Source: Aurantiacibacter aquimixticola (GTDB lineage: Bacteria > Pseudomonadota > Alphaproteobacteria > Sphingomonadales > Sphingomonadaceae). Taken from it: DNA of 64,000 nt. The stretch spans positions 1,550,001 to 1,614,000 of the forward strand of contig NZ_RAHX01000001.1 in assembly GCF_003605475.1 (NCBI RefSeq), given 5' to 3'. Under the pieces are notes generated by a model. The model did no database searches. It was not told where the DNA came from and saw only the letters and a program-made list of their open reading frames with translations. Positions 17,332 to 26,405 of the stretch are shown here, one piece after another; the stretch's first letter is position 1, and every line of letters starts with the position of its first letter. The position numbers and the translations under genes were made by a program.

Positions 17332-18060
17332 ATGGCACGTATCGGCATAATCGGCAGCGAGGGGCGGATGGGGCTGGCGATTGCCGAAGTCCTGGCGACA
17401 GGCGAGCATGAATGCGCGGGCGGCGTCGATCGCGGGCATGATCCGGCCGACGTTGCGGGTCATGCCGATGCTCTGGTGGATTTTTCCGCGCCCGATGCCC
17501 TGGCGGAAAATCTCGCCTCCGCGCGCAGAGCCGGCGTGCCGATACTGATCGGCACGACAGGCCTTGCCGATGAGCACCACGCTGCGCTCGATGAAGCCGC
17601 AAACGGTATCCCCGTCCTGCAGACGGGCAACACCTCACTCGGCGTAACGCTGCTGGCGCATCTCGTGAAAGAGGCCGCGGCGCGGCTGGGGCCGGAGTGG
17701 GACATCGAAGTGCTCGAAATGCATCACCGGATGAAGGTCGATGCACCATCGGGTACGGCGCTGCTGCTCGGCGAAGCGGCAGCCGAGGCGCGCGGGGTGG
17801 ACCTTGCCGAGAACACCGAAAGCGGGCGGGACGGCCATATCGGCAAGCGCGCGGAGGGAGCGATCGGCTTCGCGGCACTGCGCGGCGGAACGGTAGCGGG
17901 CGAGCATTCGGTGATCTTCGCAGGCGAGCAGGAGCGCATCACCCTCGCCCACTCGGCCGAAAACCGCTCCATCTTCGCCCGCGGTGCGGTGCGCGGGGCC
18001 GCATGGCTGATCGGCAAACCGCCGGGGCGCTACACTATGCAGGACGTGCTTGGGCTGTGA
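17332..18060 (+). CDS. dapB: 4-hydroxy-tetrahydrodipicolinate reductase
   Basis: DapB performs the NAD(P)H-dependent reduction in the diaminopimelate/lysine pathway. The 242-residue protein starts at ATG 17332 behind AGGAGAG. It shows 'MARIGIIGSEGRMGLAIAEV' for cofactor binding and the signature 'EMHHRMKVDAPSGTALLLG' with the catalytic His and Lys. It ends with 'GGTVAGEHSVIFAGEQERI' and 'SIFARGAVRGAAWL'. The stop overlaps the GTG of the next gene (GTGA). dapE lies nearby on the other strand. Confidence 0.97.
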   Translation: MARIGIIGSEGRMGLAIAEVLATGEHECAGGVDRGHDPADVAGHADALVDFSAPDALAENLASARRAGVPILIGTTGLADEHHAALDEAANGIPVLQTGNTSLGVTLLAHLVKEAAARLGPEWDIEVLEMHHRMKVDAPSGTALLLGEAAAEARGVDLAENTESGRDGHIGKRAEGAIGFAALRGGTVAGEHSVIFAGEQERITLAHSAENRSIFARGAVRGAAWLIGKPPGRYTMQDVLGL

Positions 18061-18716
18061 GTGGATCGGAAGACGCACTCGATTACTACCGCGACCAGCT
18101 GCGCGTCCTCGTCTGGTCAGGCTTCTTCAACGAAGACGATTTGGAATTGTACTGCGGCGACCTGACATACGACAAGGATTCAGCCACGCATGTCGATGTG
18201 CTGCGCGAATACGGCAACGCGTTGATGGCGAAGAAGCGCGTTGCGGAAGCTGGATGGCCAGCTCGCACGGATTGGGACAAGCTCGATGAAGTATTTGCGG
18301 CACTTGAGACTTGCGACATCTTGTCGCTCCATAATGTTGGCTACACAACCAGCGACGCGCATGACGATGCCTGGCAGACCATCCGTGAAGCATCGGACCG
18401 AGAATATCGAGGCTTCGTCTACTACCATGGGCAGGACGTGGAACGCGCTGTAGATGCGATGCCCCTATTTCTCGGATATGATTCAATCGCGGAAGGTGAA
18501 AAGGCAAAGCGCGAACTGGGCGAGGAAATAGTTGCGGCGGTGCGCGAAGGCGGCTTTGCCGTCGACTGGTCGGGCGATCCCGAAACGCGAATGAGCATCG
18601 TCGATCTCGTTTGGAAGAAACGCGCTGAATGGTCCGACCAGGGCTCTGAGTCCGAGACAACGGAAGCGTCAGACGCGAAAGCGAGCGGTTTTTTCCGCCG
18701 ACTTTTCGGACGATGA
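18057..18716 (+). CDS. Conserved hypothetical protein between dapB and nth
   Basis: This 219-residue cytosolic protein has no signal peptide or membrane segment. It starts at GTG 18057 within the dapB stop (GTGA), and its own stop overlaps the nth ATG (ATGA), so three genes are translationally coupled. Visible features are 'DYYRDQLRVLVWSGFFNEDD' at the start, 'FVYYHGQDVERAV' in the middle, and an acidic, Ser-rich tail ending in 'FFRRLFGR'. The first part resembles DUF6891-type proteins from memory only. The function is unknown. The longer frame upstream inside dapB is a shadow. Confidence 0.75.
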   Translation: MSGSEDALDYYRDQLRVLVWSGFFNEDDLELYCGDLTYDKDSATHVDVLREYGNALMAKKRVAEAGWPARTDWDKLDEVFAALETCDILSLHNVGYTTSDAHDDAWQTIREASDREYRGFVYYHGQDVERAVDAMPLFLGYDSIAEGEKAKRELGEEIVAAVREGGFAVDWSGDPETRMSIVDLVWKKRAEWSDQGSESETTEASDAKASGFFRRLFGR

Positions 18717-19363
18717 CAAAAGATCAGATCTTCGAATTCTTCCGCCGTCTGGCGGAGGACAATCCCGATCCGGAAACCGAGCTCGAGTACGGGAATGCCT
18801 ATCAGCTCGCCGTCGCCGTGGCGCTCTCGGCGCAAGCGACCGACATAGGCGTGAACAAGGCGACCCGCGCGCTCTTCGCCAAGGTCGAAACGCCGCAACA
18901 GATGCTCGATCTGGGCCACGATGCGCTGGTGGAGCACATCAAGACCATCGGCCTTTTCAATTCAAAGGCGAAGAACGTCATCGCGCTCTCGCAAATGCTG
19001 GTCGACGAATATGACGGCGAAGTTCCCGACACGCGTGACGATCTCGTCCGCCTGCCGGGCGTGGGCCGCAAGACAGCGAATGTCGTGCTCAATTGCTGGT
19101 TCGGGCAGGAAACCTTCGCCGTCGACACGCATATATTGCGCGTCGGCAATCGCACGGGGTTAGCCAAGGGCAAGACGCCCGAGCAGGTCGAGGCGAAGCT
19201 GGAAAAGCGCGTGCCGCAGCCCTTCCGCCTGCATGCGCATCACTGGCTTATCCTGCATGGGCGCTACACCTGCAAGGCGCGCACGCCCGAATGCTGGCGC
19301 TGCAAGGTCGTGGATCTGTGCAGCTATCGAAAGAAGGTGACGGAGAAGCCGAAGGGGCGGTAA
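18713..19363 (+). CDS. nth: Endonuclease III
   Basis: Nth is the base-excision DNA glycosylase/AP lyase for oxidised pyrimidines. The 216-residue protein has the helix-hairpin-helix 'LPGVGRKTANVVLN' with the catalytic Lys, the catalytic Asp in 'VDTHILRV', and the C-terminal iron-sulphur ligands spaced C-x6-C-x2-C-x5-C ('CKARTPECWRCKVVDLC'). Length and motifs are normal. Confidence 0.97.
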   Translation: MTKDQIFEFFRRLAEDNPDPETELEYGNAYQLAVAVALSAQATDIGVNKATRALFAKVETPQQMLDLGHDALVEHIKTIGLFNSKAKNVIALSQMLVDEYDGEVPDTRDDLVRLPGVGRKTANVVLNCWFGQETFAVDTHILRVGNRTGLAKGKTPEQVEAKLEKRVPQPFRLHAHHWLILHGRYTCKARTPECWRCKVVDLCSYRKKVTEKPKGR

Positions 19364-19366
19364 GCG

Positions 19367-19930
19367 CTAGCGCACCGAGGCGGGCTTTTTCATCGCGATG
19401 ATAGCATACACATAGGTGAGCGCCGCCACGCCCGCGACGGCAGCGGCCGTGTAAGGCTGCGGCGTGAGCAGATAGGCCGCGTAGCAACCTGCAGCCCGTA
19501 TCACGAAATGCACGAACCCGGCTGTGTCGTCGGCACCCCATCCATGCGGCACCCAGACGAGGCCCGCGAATATGGCAAGGCCGAGGACGAGGAATGCCAC
19601 GTCCTGCAATGCCGTGGCCGCGATGATGACCAACGGGATCAACATGGCGACGACCGTGATGAAACGCATGAACAGCTGGCTTACCGGGTTGTCCTGCCCC
19701 TGCCTCCAGTAATGCAGCTCGCCGCGCAGCGCGTCGATGGCGAGCGCAATCGGAACAGGTATCGCCGCAGCCACATAGGGCAGGAAGGACGGCAGGCCGT
19801 CCGGCACAAGAGCATAGGCTATCGCGAGCGCGCCCCAAGCAATAAGGCCGCCGATCGGCATCGCTGCGGTGCTGTTTGCGAGGTAGTCACGCCGCGCTTC
19901 CGCCAGCGGCATACGGTCATAATCCGTCAT
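19367..19930 (-). CDS. Hypothetical multi-pass membrane protein
   Basis: This 187-residue protein has about six hydrophobic segments (roughly residues 24-42, 47-63, 88-106, 110-128, 138-153 and 160-178) after a short charged N terminus 'MTDYDRMPLAEARRDYL'. No catalytic motif is apparent. The start is 14 bases after the end of the upstream symporter gene on the same strand, so the two may share a transcript. It converges with nth. I do not recognise the family with confidence. Confidence 0.7.
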   Translation of the reverse strand: MTDYDRMPLAEARRDYLANSTAAMPIGGLIAWGALAIAYALVPDGLPSFLPYVAAAIPVPIALAIDALRGELHYWRQGQDNPVSQLFMRFITVVAMLIPLVIIAATALQDVAFLVLGLAIFAGLVWVPHGWGADDTAGFVHFVIRAAGCYAAYLLTPQPYTAAAVAGVAALTYVYAIIAMKKPASVR

Positions 19931-19943
19931 CAGATGTGCCCCC

Positions 19944-21227
19944 TCAAACGTCGTCGGCGCTTTTCAGCTCACCCTTGTCGATTTCGCCCATCGCGCTTGC
20001 CGTGGCGACCGTGACGGTGGCATCGCCGGTGACATTCGTGGCGGTCCGCATCATGTCCATGATCCGGTCCACCCCGGCGACGAAGGCGATGGTTTCGAGC
20101 GGCACCTTAACCGCCGTGAAGATCGCGCCCATCATCACGAGGCCGCCGCCCGGAATGCCCGCCGCGCCGATGCTGCCGACCGTCGCCAGCAGGGCGATCA
20201 TCAGATAGTCGGTGGTCGAGAGATCGACACCGAAGATCTGCGCGCCGAATAGCGTGGCAAGGCCCAGATACATCGCAGTGCCGTCCATGTTGATGGTAGA
20301 ACCAAGGGACACGACAAAGCTGGAAGTCGGCTTGCTGACGCCCAGATTGCGCTGGGTGCAGCGCAGGGTCACGGGCAGCGTCGCGCTGGAGCTGGCGGTG
20401 GAATAGGCGACCGCGATCGCGTCCACCATGCCGCGGAAGAAGCCGCCGATCGACACTCGCGCCATGAAAGCGAGGATCCCGGTATACATCACGCCGATGA
20501 TCAGCAGACAGCCAAGGTAATTCATGCCCACCAGCTTGGCGAGCGCGACGACTGCGTCGAGGCCGAGGATCCCGACGACCCAGGCCATCAGCGCGAAGAC
20601 GCCGAAGGGGGTCAGCTCCATCACGAGGATGGTGATCTTCTGGAAGATGAGCGCACCGCCATCGAAAGCGCGCGCGATCATGGCCGCGCCGCGCACGCCG
20701 CTATCGGTTTCGGCCTCGTCGTCATCCTCCACATCGCCGCGCGCCAGCAGGATGCCGATGCCAACCAGCAGAGAGAAGACGATAAGCGGCAGGACTTGCA
20801 CATTCGCCATCACGCCCACCGGGCTGACCGGGATCATCGAACGCAGCATTTCGCGCCAGTCGAAAGCGGCAGGCTCGGGCGTGTCGCCCATCGGGATGGC
20901 CGATGTGTCAAGGCCGACGCCCGGTTCGAACCATGTGCCGAGCGCCAGGCCCAGCCACACCGCCACTTGCCCGGTGATGACGAACAGCAGGATCGCGCGC
21001 CAGCCTACGCTGCCGAGCTTGCCGAGATTGCCGATGCTCGCAACACCGGAAACCACGCTGAAAAAGATCAGCGGGACAATCAGCATCTTGATGAAATCGA
21101 TGAAGATATCGCCGATGATCTTGATGCTTTCGGCACCTGGACCCCAGAAATAGCCGGTGATGCCGCCGAGGATCAGCGCGGCGACAACGCGCTGCCACAG
21201 CGGAATGGCGAACCAGGCTTTCAGCAT
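19944..21227 (-). CDS. Dicarboxylate/amino acid:cation symporter (DAACS family)
   Basis: This 427-residue inner-membrane transporter has the family marks: 'IFIDFIKMLIVPLIFFSVVS' early, the serine-rich re-entrant loop 'STASSSATLPVTLRC', 'STINMDGTAMYLG' and 'GAAGIPGGGLVMMGAIF', then 'AFVAGVDRIMDMMRTATNVT' near the end. These correspond to the substrate- and Na+/H+-binding hairpins of GltPh/DctA. Specificity (glutamate, aspartate or C4-dicarboxylates) cannot be told. A charged loop with 'GDVEDDDEAETD' lies near residue 165. Confidence 0.93.
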   Translation of the reverse strand: MLKAWFAIPLWQRVVAALILGGITGYFWGPGAESIKIIGDIFIDFIKMLIVPLIFFSVVSGVASIGNLGKLGSVGWRAILLFVITGQVAVWLGLALGTWFEPGVGLDTSAIPMGDTPEPAAFDWREMLRSMIPVSPVGVMANVQVLPLIVFSLLVGIGILLARGDVEDDDEAETDSGVRGAAMIARAFDGGALIFQKITILVMELTPFGVFALMAWVVGILGLDAVVALAKLVGMNYLGCLLIIGVMYTGILAFMARVSIGGFFRGMVDAIAVAYSTASSSATLPVTLRCTQRNLGVSKPTSSFVVSLGSTINMDGTAMYLGLATLFGAQIFGVDLSTTDYLMIALLATVGSIGAAGIPGGGLVMMGAIFTAVKVPLETIAFVAGVDRIMDMMRTATNVTGDATVTVATASAMGEIDKGELKSADDV

Positions 21228-21232
21228 TTTTT

Positions 21233-22378
21233 CTACGTCCCCTCACCCAGCGCCGTCATCGCGATGCGGCGGTATATCCGGCTTAGCGTAGCAAGGTCGG
21301 CAATGGCCACTGCCTCGTCCGTCTTGTGCATGGTCGCGTTCACCAGGCCGAATTCGATTACCGGGCACAAATCCTTCAGGAAGCGCGCATCGGACGTGCC
21401 GCCGGTGGTCGAGCTTTCCGGGTCGATGCCCGTCTCCGCCTCGATCGCGGCAGCAATCGCTCGGGAAAAATCGCCAGGCGGCGTCAGGAACGGCTCACCG
21501 CTGATGACGGGCCGCGCGGTGCCACCATGCTTTCCGGCGATGGTGGTGACCCTTTCGGACAGCGAAGCGCCCGAATGCAAATCATTGAAGCGGATCGATA
21601 TCCGCGCGGTCGCTTTCCCGGGAATGACGTTGTGCGCCTTGTTCGGCACGTTGAATTCGGTGATCTCGAGATTGCTCGGCTGGAACCACTCGGTCCCCTC
21701 GTCGAGCACCAAGGCATCGAGCTCGGCCAGGATCGCGACCATTTTTGGCATCGGATTGTCGGCAAGGTGGGGATAGGCGACGTGACCCTGCGTGCCCTCA
21801 GCTTCCAACCAGATATTCACCGATCCGCGCCGCCCGATCTTCATCATGTCGCCGAGCTTGTTCACGCTGGTCGGCTCACCGACGAGGCACAGATCAGGGA
21901 TCTCTCCGCGCTCGCGCATCAGATCGATCAGCGCGCGCGTGCCGTGAAGCGCCGGGCCTTCCTCGTCGCCGGTAATGACGAAACTGATCGTCCCCGCATC
22001 CGCCGGAATGTCGGCGACGGCAGCGACCATGCAACCGATCGCACCCTTCATGTCGACCGCGCCTCGGCCGTAGAGCAGCTCGCCGCGCTCCTCAGGCTCG
22101 AACGCGCCGCTTTCCCAACCCTCGCCCGGCGGCACCACGTCGAGATGTCCGGCAAAGGCGAAATGCTTGGACCCTTCGGGCCCGTGGCGAATGGCAAAGA
22201 GATTTTCGACCGGCTCCTCCTCGCTGCCTTCCGGTCCCTCGCCTCGGATGAAGCGATGCACCTGGAACCCTAGCGGGGCGAGCATCTCCTCCATCATGTC
22301 GAAAACTGCGCCGCGCGCCGGGGTCACGCTTTCACATGCCATCAGATGGCGCGTATTGGCGAGCGGATCGGCGCTCAC
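21233..22378 (-). CDS. dapE: Succinyl-diaminopimelate desuccinylase
   Basis: DapE is the di-zinc M20 hydrolase of lysine/peptidoglycan synthesis. The protein has 381 residues from GTG 22378, which lies in the stop codon of the upstream GST gene (GTGA); the open frame reaches 22414, but the family N terminus 'ADPLANTRHLMACESVTP' fits the GTG start. Metal and catalytic motifs are 'FAGHLDVVPPG', 'LYGRGAVDMKGAI' and 'ITGDEEGPALHGTRAL'. The dimerisation-domain motif is 'GTQGHVAYPHLADNP', and the C-terminal His lies in 'NATMHKTDEAV'. Confidence 0.95.
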   Translation of the reverse strand: MSADPLANTRHLMACESVTPARGAVFDMMEEMLAPLGFQVHRFIRGEGPEGSEEEPVENLFAIRHGPEGSKHFAFAGHLDVVPPGEGWESGAFEPEERGELLYGRGAVDMKGAIGCMVAAVADIPADAGTISFVITGDEEGPALHGTRALIDLMRERGEIPDLCLVGEPTSVNKLGDMMKIGRRGSVNIWLEAEGTQGHVAYPHLADNPMPKMVAILAELDALVLDEGTEWFQPSNLEITEFNVPNKAHNVIPGKATARISIRFNDLHSGASLSERVTTIAGKHGGTARPVISGEPFLTPPGDFSRAIAAAIEAETGIDPESSTTGGTSDARFLKDLCPVIEFGLVNATMHKTDEAVAIADLATLSRIYRRIAMTALGEGT

Positions 22379-23040
22379 GCTTCCTGCCCCACTTCGAACT
22401 GAGAGATCGTCCACTCCTCGGCCCGGGCCGCGTCGACCCAGTGCTGCATCCAGTCATGCTCCCAGACGGACTGCATGTAGGTTTCCGCAAAGCCCGGCAC
22501 GCCGATGCCGTAAGTCAGGAAGCGGCTGACGACGGGCGCGTAGAAAATGTCGGCTGCACTGAATGTGCCGAACAGGAATGGCCCGCCCTTTCCGAAGCGC
22601 GCTCTCGCCTCGGCCCAGAGGCCGAGGATACGCACGATATCGGCCTTGGTTTCCTCGGCCAGTTCGACGCGCGCTTCGGCGCGGATATTCATCGGGCAGT
22701 TGCGCCGCAGCGACATGTAGGAGGAATGCATTTCCGCCACCATCGCGCGGGCCATCCCACGCGCATCGTCGGACTTCGGCCAGAAACGATCGCGCCCGAC
22801 CTTGTCGCCCAGATATTCCATGATGGCGAGGCTGTCCCACACCACCGTATCGCCGTCCCACAGCACCGGAACCTTGCCCGCCGAAGGACGGAATTCACCC
22901 TTCGCGCCTTTCATGGCCTCCCAATCGTCGCCGTAGAGCGGGACCGTCCATTCCTCGAAATTGAGGCCGCTCTGCTTAGCCGCCAGCCAGCCGCGCAGCG
23001 ACCAGCTGGAATAATTCTTGTTGCCGATAATAAGCTTCAT
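22375..23040 (-). CDS. Glutathione S-transferase family protein
   Basis: The 221-residue protein has an N-terminal thioredoxin-like GST domain starting 'MKLIIGNKNYSSWSLRGWLA'; the Tyr/Ser of 'NYSSWS' are candidate glutathione-activating residues. 'GKVPVLWDGDTVVWDSLAIM' provides the cis-Pro and glutathione-binding Ser. The C-terminal helical domain follows from about residue 90. Substrate is unknown. It is translationally coupled to dapE downstream. Confidence 0.88.
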   Translation of the reverse strand: MKLIIGNKNYSSWSLRGWLAAKQSGLNFEEWTVPLYGDDWEAMKGAKGEFRPSAGKVPVLWDGDTVVWDSLAIMEYLGDKVGRDRFWPKSDDARGMARAMVAEMHSSYMSLRRNCPMNIRAEARVELAEETKADIVRILGLWAEARARFGKGGPFLFGTFSAADIFYAPVVSRFLTYGIGVPGFAETYMQSVWEHDWMQHWVDAARAEEWTISQFEVGQEA

Positions 23041-23236
23041 GCGCGTTTCCGTGTCCCCTGTTGGCGCGAAGGGCTAGCCGTTAAGGCAAAGCCTGTCGAG
23101 CCTGAACGGCATGCCGTGCGCCGCCCTGTTTCTCAAGCTGCATACCGGCTGAATCCTTTGGGTTTCGGGTTTGTTTACCATCCTGTGCCAGAGCAGCCTT
23201 CTCGCTTCGTGCGGGATCGCAAAACGAGGGCAATCG

Positions 23237-25555
23237 GTGGCGGACGCCAAACCGAAGAAGCAGCGAAAGGCACGGCGGCTCGAACGCCTGAAGCATGCCG
23301 TGTGGGCAGGCGCGATCGCGCTCGTCCTCGGCGTGCTGACGCTGCTGCATCCGATCGATCAGGTTTTCTGGGCGATGCAGAGTCGCGCGGTCTCGGAGCC
23401 AGCCTCTGGCGAATTCGTTTATGTCAGCGACGAATCGGACTTTACCGATCCCGATTACCCGGAGAGACGCCGCCAGCTTGCTCAGGCGATCCGTCAACTC
23501 AACGCGGCGGGTGCCAATAGGATCTTTGTTGATGGCGTATTCGATACACCTACGAACGCCGAAGTTGACAGGTCGTTGAATGAGGCGCTGCGTTCTTTTG
23601 AAGGCGAGGCGTTTCTTGTTCAGAAGACTCAGACAGGTATCGATGGACAACGGCAAGAGTCAGGCTCCGTCGAAGCGGTCGCTGACGGTGTCCAGCCCGT
23701 TGGTAGCGATCTCTACAAAAATTTCATGGGTCTCGCTTGGGACGCGCAGTACGAGATCGCCACTGTGGACGGGATGCTGCCGAACCTGTCCGCGAAAGCA
23801 GCGCGGATCGACGCGGCAGGTAAAGACAGCTTTCCGATCGCATATGATGTTGCCTTGGAGACATTGCCCACTTTGACATTGCGAAATGTTGCGATGGCCA
23901 ACTTCTCGCCAGAGACGGTTGAAGGAAAGACCATCGTCGTTGGTAGCGAAACCGATGACGATCGGATGAGCCTGGACATCCCCGGCCTTACGGGCGTTTC
24001 GTCAACTCTCGTGCAAGTGCTGGCCGCCGAAAGCCTTTTTTCAGATCGAATTATTTTCGTCCCGTGGTTTCCTCCACTTATGGTGACCATCATTCTGCTT
24101 TTGGCGGTATCTCAACTGCCTGGCGCACGGCTAAGGCGAATTGGATATGCAGTCGTCGCGCTATCCGCGCCGATCGCTCTTCTCATTACTGCTTATCTTG
24201 GCTGGCGCGTTAGCGCGTCTGATGCTCTCGCCCTTCTCGGTGTCTACGGATTTTTCCGACTCCGCACGCGCTGGAAAGATTCTTTTGCGCTCGTTGATCC
24301 GGAAACGAACCTGCCGACATTCGCCGCGATGGAGGGCAGTGAAAAGATCGCGCAGGACTTGCCTGCGATCATCGTCGCGAAGATCCATCGTTTCGAGCAG
24401 GTTCGTCGCACCCTGCCAAAGGAAATGCACTCGGAATACGTCCTGCGGATCATATCGCGTCTGAAAGCCGCGACCCAGGATGCGACGATCCATATCGGCC
24501 AGGGCCATATGATCGCGTGGACGATGGGGGAAAAAGAACCGGGACTGCTGCAGGAACACCTGGAAGGGCTGCGCGCATTGTTCTCCGCGCCTCTTATCGT
24601 GGGGGACCAGCAAGTCGATGTCGGCATCACATTCGGCGTCGACATTACCCCCAGCCCCAATATCGCGCGGCGCTTGGCATCGGCCGTCGACGTGGCCGAG
24701 CAAACGAACGAGACATACGATCCGCTGATCATCGCCGATGCGACGTCGGAAGAGGATCTGATCTGGAACATCTCCCTGCAGGCGCGCATCGATGCGGCGC
24801 TCGGCAATGGCGAGATTTTCCTGGCCTACCAGCCAAAGATCATGGTGCAGACCGGAGAAGTCATCGGCGTCGAGGCGCTGGTGCGCTGGCGCGATCCAGC
24901 CAAGGGCCTGATCCCTCCAGACAGTTTCATCCGCCAATGCGAGACCGCCGGCCGGATGACGCATCTCACGCGCTTTGTCCTCGAAGAAGCCTGCCGCGCG
25001 GGCAACGCGTTCGAAGATGCGGGGCACAATTTCCCGGTTGCGGTGAATATCTCGGCGACGCTCATGCATGAAGACGCTGTCGTGGACATGGTGGCCGACG
25101 CCTTGCGGCGGACCGGGTTCGATCCGGGCAGGCTGACGCTCGAAATCACCGAAACCTACCGCATCTCCAATCTCGAACGCGCGGCGGAGGTCATGGAAAA
25201 ATTGCGCGCGCTCGGCCTGAAGATTTCCATGGACGATTTCGGCGTTGGCGCAGCAAGCCTCGAGGCACTGCTTCGGCTCCCCTTCGGCGAACTCAAGATA
25301 GACCGGATGTTCGTCTCGCGCATGACATCCGATCCCAAGGCGGCAGGCATCGTGCGCAACATCCTGCAACTCGGAAAGGATTTGCGAATCATCGTCGTCG
25401 CGGAAGGCGTCGAAGATGCCGCGACGTTAACGATCTTGCGTGATTCAGGCTGTCTCGTGGCCCAGGGTTTCGCCATTTCGAGACCGGTAGAATTTACCAA
25501 AATCCTTTCCTATCAGAAGGATAGCCAAGATCGCCGCCTAACGAATATGGTTTAG
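23237..25555 (+). CDS. CHASE2 - degenerate GGDEF - EAL cyclic-di-GMP phosphodiesterase
   Basis: From GTG 23237 (GAGG eight bases upstream) the protein has 772 residues. It has an N-terminal membrane helix, a periplasmic CHASE2-like sensor region (about 30-280), two or three membrane helices (about 283-345), a GGDEF-like fold in which the signature is replaced by 'GQGHMIAW', and an EAL domain (about 535-760). The EAL catalytic set looks intact: 'GVEALVRW', 'VAVNISATLM', 'LEITETY', 'MDDFGVGAASLEAL', 'LKIDRMFV', 'AEGVEDAATL' and 'VAQGFAISRP'. It should therefore hydrolyse c-di-GMP in response to an envelope signal. An upstream TTG start at 23171 is less likely. Confidence 0.9.
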   Translation: MADAKPKKQRKARRLERLKHAVWAGAIALVLGVLTLLHPIDQVFWAMQSRAVSEPASGEFVYVSDESDFTDPDYPERRRQLAQAIRQLNAAGANRIFVDGVFDTPTNAEVDRSLNEALRSFEGEAFLVQKTQTGIDGQRQESGSVEAVADGVQPVGSDLYKNFMGLAWDAQYEIATVDGMLPNLSAKAARIDAAGKDSFPIAYDVALETLPTLTLRNVAMANFSPETVEGKTIVVGSETDDDRMSLDIPGLTGVSSTLVQVLAAESLFSDRIIFVPWFPPLMVTIILLLAVSQLPGARLRRIGYAVVALSAPIALLITAYLGWRVSASDALALLGVYGFFRLRTRWKDSFALVDPETNLPTFAAMEGSEKIAQDLPAIIVAKIHRFEQVRRTLPKEMHSEYVLRIISRLKAATQDATIHIGQGHMIAWTMGEKEPGLLQEHLEGLRALFSAPLIVGDQQVDVGITFGVDITPSPNIARRLASAVDVAEQTNETYDPLIIADATSEEDLIWNISLQARIDAALGNGEIFLAYQPKIMVQTGEVIGVEALVRWRDPAKGLIPPDSFIRQCETAGRMTHLTRFVLEEACRAGNAFEDAGHNFPVAVNISATLMHEDAVVDMVADALRRTGFDPGRLTLEITETYRISNLERAAEVMEKLRALGLKISMDDFGVGAASLEALLRLPFGELKIDRMFVSRMTSDPKAAGIVRNILQLGKDLRIIVVAEGVEDAATLTILRDSGCLVAQGFAISRPVEFTKILSYQKDSQDRRLTNMV

Positions 25556-25557
25556 AC

Positions 25558-25587
25558 TTTACAAACATCGTTGGTTAACGCTAGGAC
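25558..25587 (+). promoter_or_regulatory. Possible promoter for the 15-codon ORF
   Basis: TTTACA (25558-25563) and TAGGAC (25582-25587) are separated by 18 bases and lie 27 bases before the ORF start. The match to sigma-70 consensus is only moderate. Confidence 0.3.
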
Positions 25588-25613
25588 TGTCTTCAGTTAA
25601 CAGGAGACTTCCT

Positions 25614-25661
25614 ATGGGTAGAAGTTTTTGGGACTGGCTTTGGGGCGGACGTCACGTCTAA
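25614..25661 (+). CDS. Trp-rich 15-residue micropeptide ORF
   Basis: ATG 25614 opens the reading MGRSFWDWLWGGRHV followed by TAA. A strong Shine-Dalgarno AGGAGA lies at 25602-25607 with six bases of spacing, and a rho-independent terminator begins 27 bases after the stop. Three of 15 residues are Trp, giving an amphipathic, possibly membrane-binding peptide. No gene on this strand lies between the terminator and the convergent engB, so it does not look like a classical attenuator leader. It could be a real small protein, a sensor peptide or a chance ORF within a small RNA. Confidence 0.5.
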   Translation: MGRSFWDWLWGGRHV

Positions 25662-25687
25662 CAGGCCAGCAAAAATCAAGCGAAAGA

Positions 25688-25710
25688 GGGTGCCTCAGGC
25701 GCCCTTTTTT
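25688..25710 (+). terminator. Rho-independent terminator after the 15-codon ORF
   Basis: GGGTGCC and GGCGCCC form a 7-bp stem (one G-T) with a three-base loop, followed by TTTTTT. It ends 50 bases before the convergent engB stop. Confidence 0.9.
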
Positions 25711-25760
25711 GTGTCTGGGATCCGTCTCGCCGACCGGTGGGGCAATGCGCTTGAGCGGAC

Positions 25761-26405
25761 CTACTGTCGGATATCGAAAAGCATGGCCGCCCGCAGCTCG
25801 TCGAGGCCCATGCCTTTTTCCGCGCTGGTTACATGCACGTGCGGAAATGCTGCGGGATGCTTGCGCGCTTCTTCGCGCACGGCCTCGGTGACTTTCTCCA
25901 GAGCGCTCGCCTTGATCTTGTCGGCCTTGGTCAGCACCAGCCGGTAACCCACGGCCGCCTCGTCCAGCATGGTCATCATGTCGCGATCGCTGTCTTTCAG
26001 CCCATGGCGACTGTCGACCAGCACCATCGTCCGCCGCAGCGGCACGCGCCCGCGCAGGAAGGTGCGCACGAGCTTGCGCCATTTCTCGACGACTTTCACA
26101 GGCGCCTTGGCAAAGCCATAGCCCGGCATATCGACCAGGCGGAACTGCGTCGGCTCGCCGACTTCGAAGAAATTTAGCTCCTGCGTGCGCCCCGGCGTCA
26201 CCGACGTGCGGGCAATGCTCCTGCGCCCGGTCAGTGCGTTGATGAGCGAACTCTTGCCGACATTGGAGCGGCCGCAGAAGGCCACCTCGGGAAAGTCGGG
26301 ATCGGGGATGAATTTAAGCTGCGGCGCGGATAGCAGGAATTCCACCCGCCCCGAGAAAAGTCGGCGCGCCTCTGCTGCCAGGTCCTGTTCGAGTTCGGGG
26401 GTCAC
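25761..26405 (-). CDS. engB: Ribosome biogenesis GTPase YihA/YsxC (EngB)
   Basis: EngB is an essential GTPase of 50S subunit assembly. The 214-residue protein has G1 'GRSNVGKSSLINALTG', G3 'DMPGYGFAKAP' and G4 'TKADK', and it ends 'SAEKGMGLDELRAAM'. The start is GTG, overlapping the yidC stop by four bases, so engB is the last gene of the rpmH-rnpA-yidD-yidC run. Confidence 0.96.
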   Translation of the reverse strand: MTPELEQDLAAEARRLFSGRVEFLLSAPQLKFIPDPDFPEVAFCGRSNVGKSSLINALTGRRSIARTSVTPGRTQELNFFEVGEPTQFRLVDMPGYGFAKAPVKVVEKWRKLVRTFLRGRVPLRRTMVLVDSRHGLKDSDRDMMTMLDEAAVGYRLVLTKADKIKASALEKVTEAVREEARKHPAAFPHVHVTSAEKGMGLDELRAAMLFDIRQ

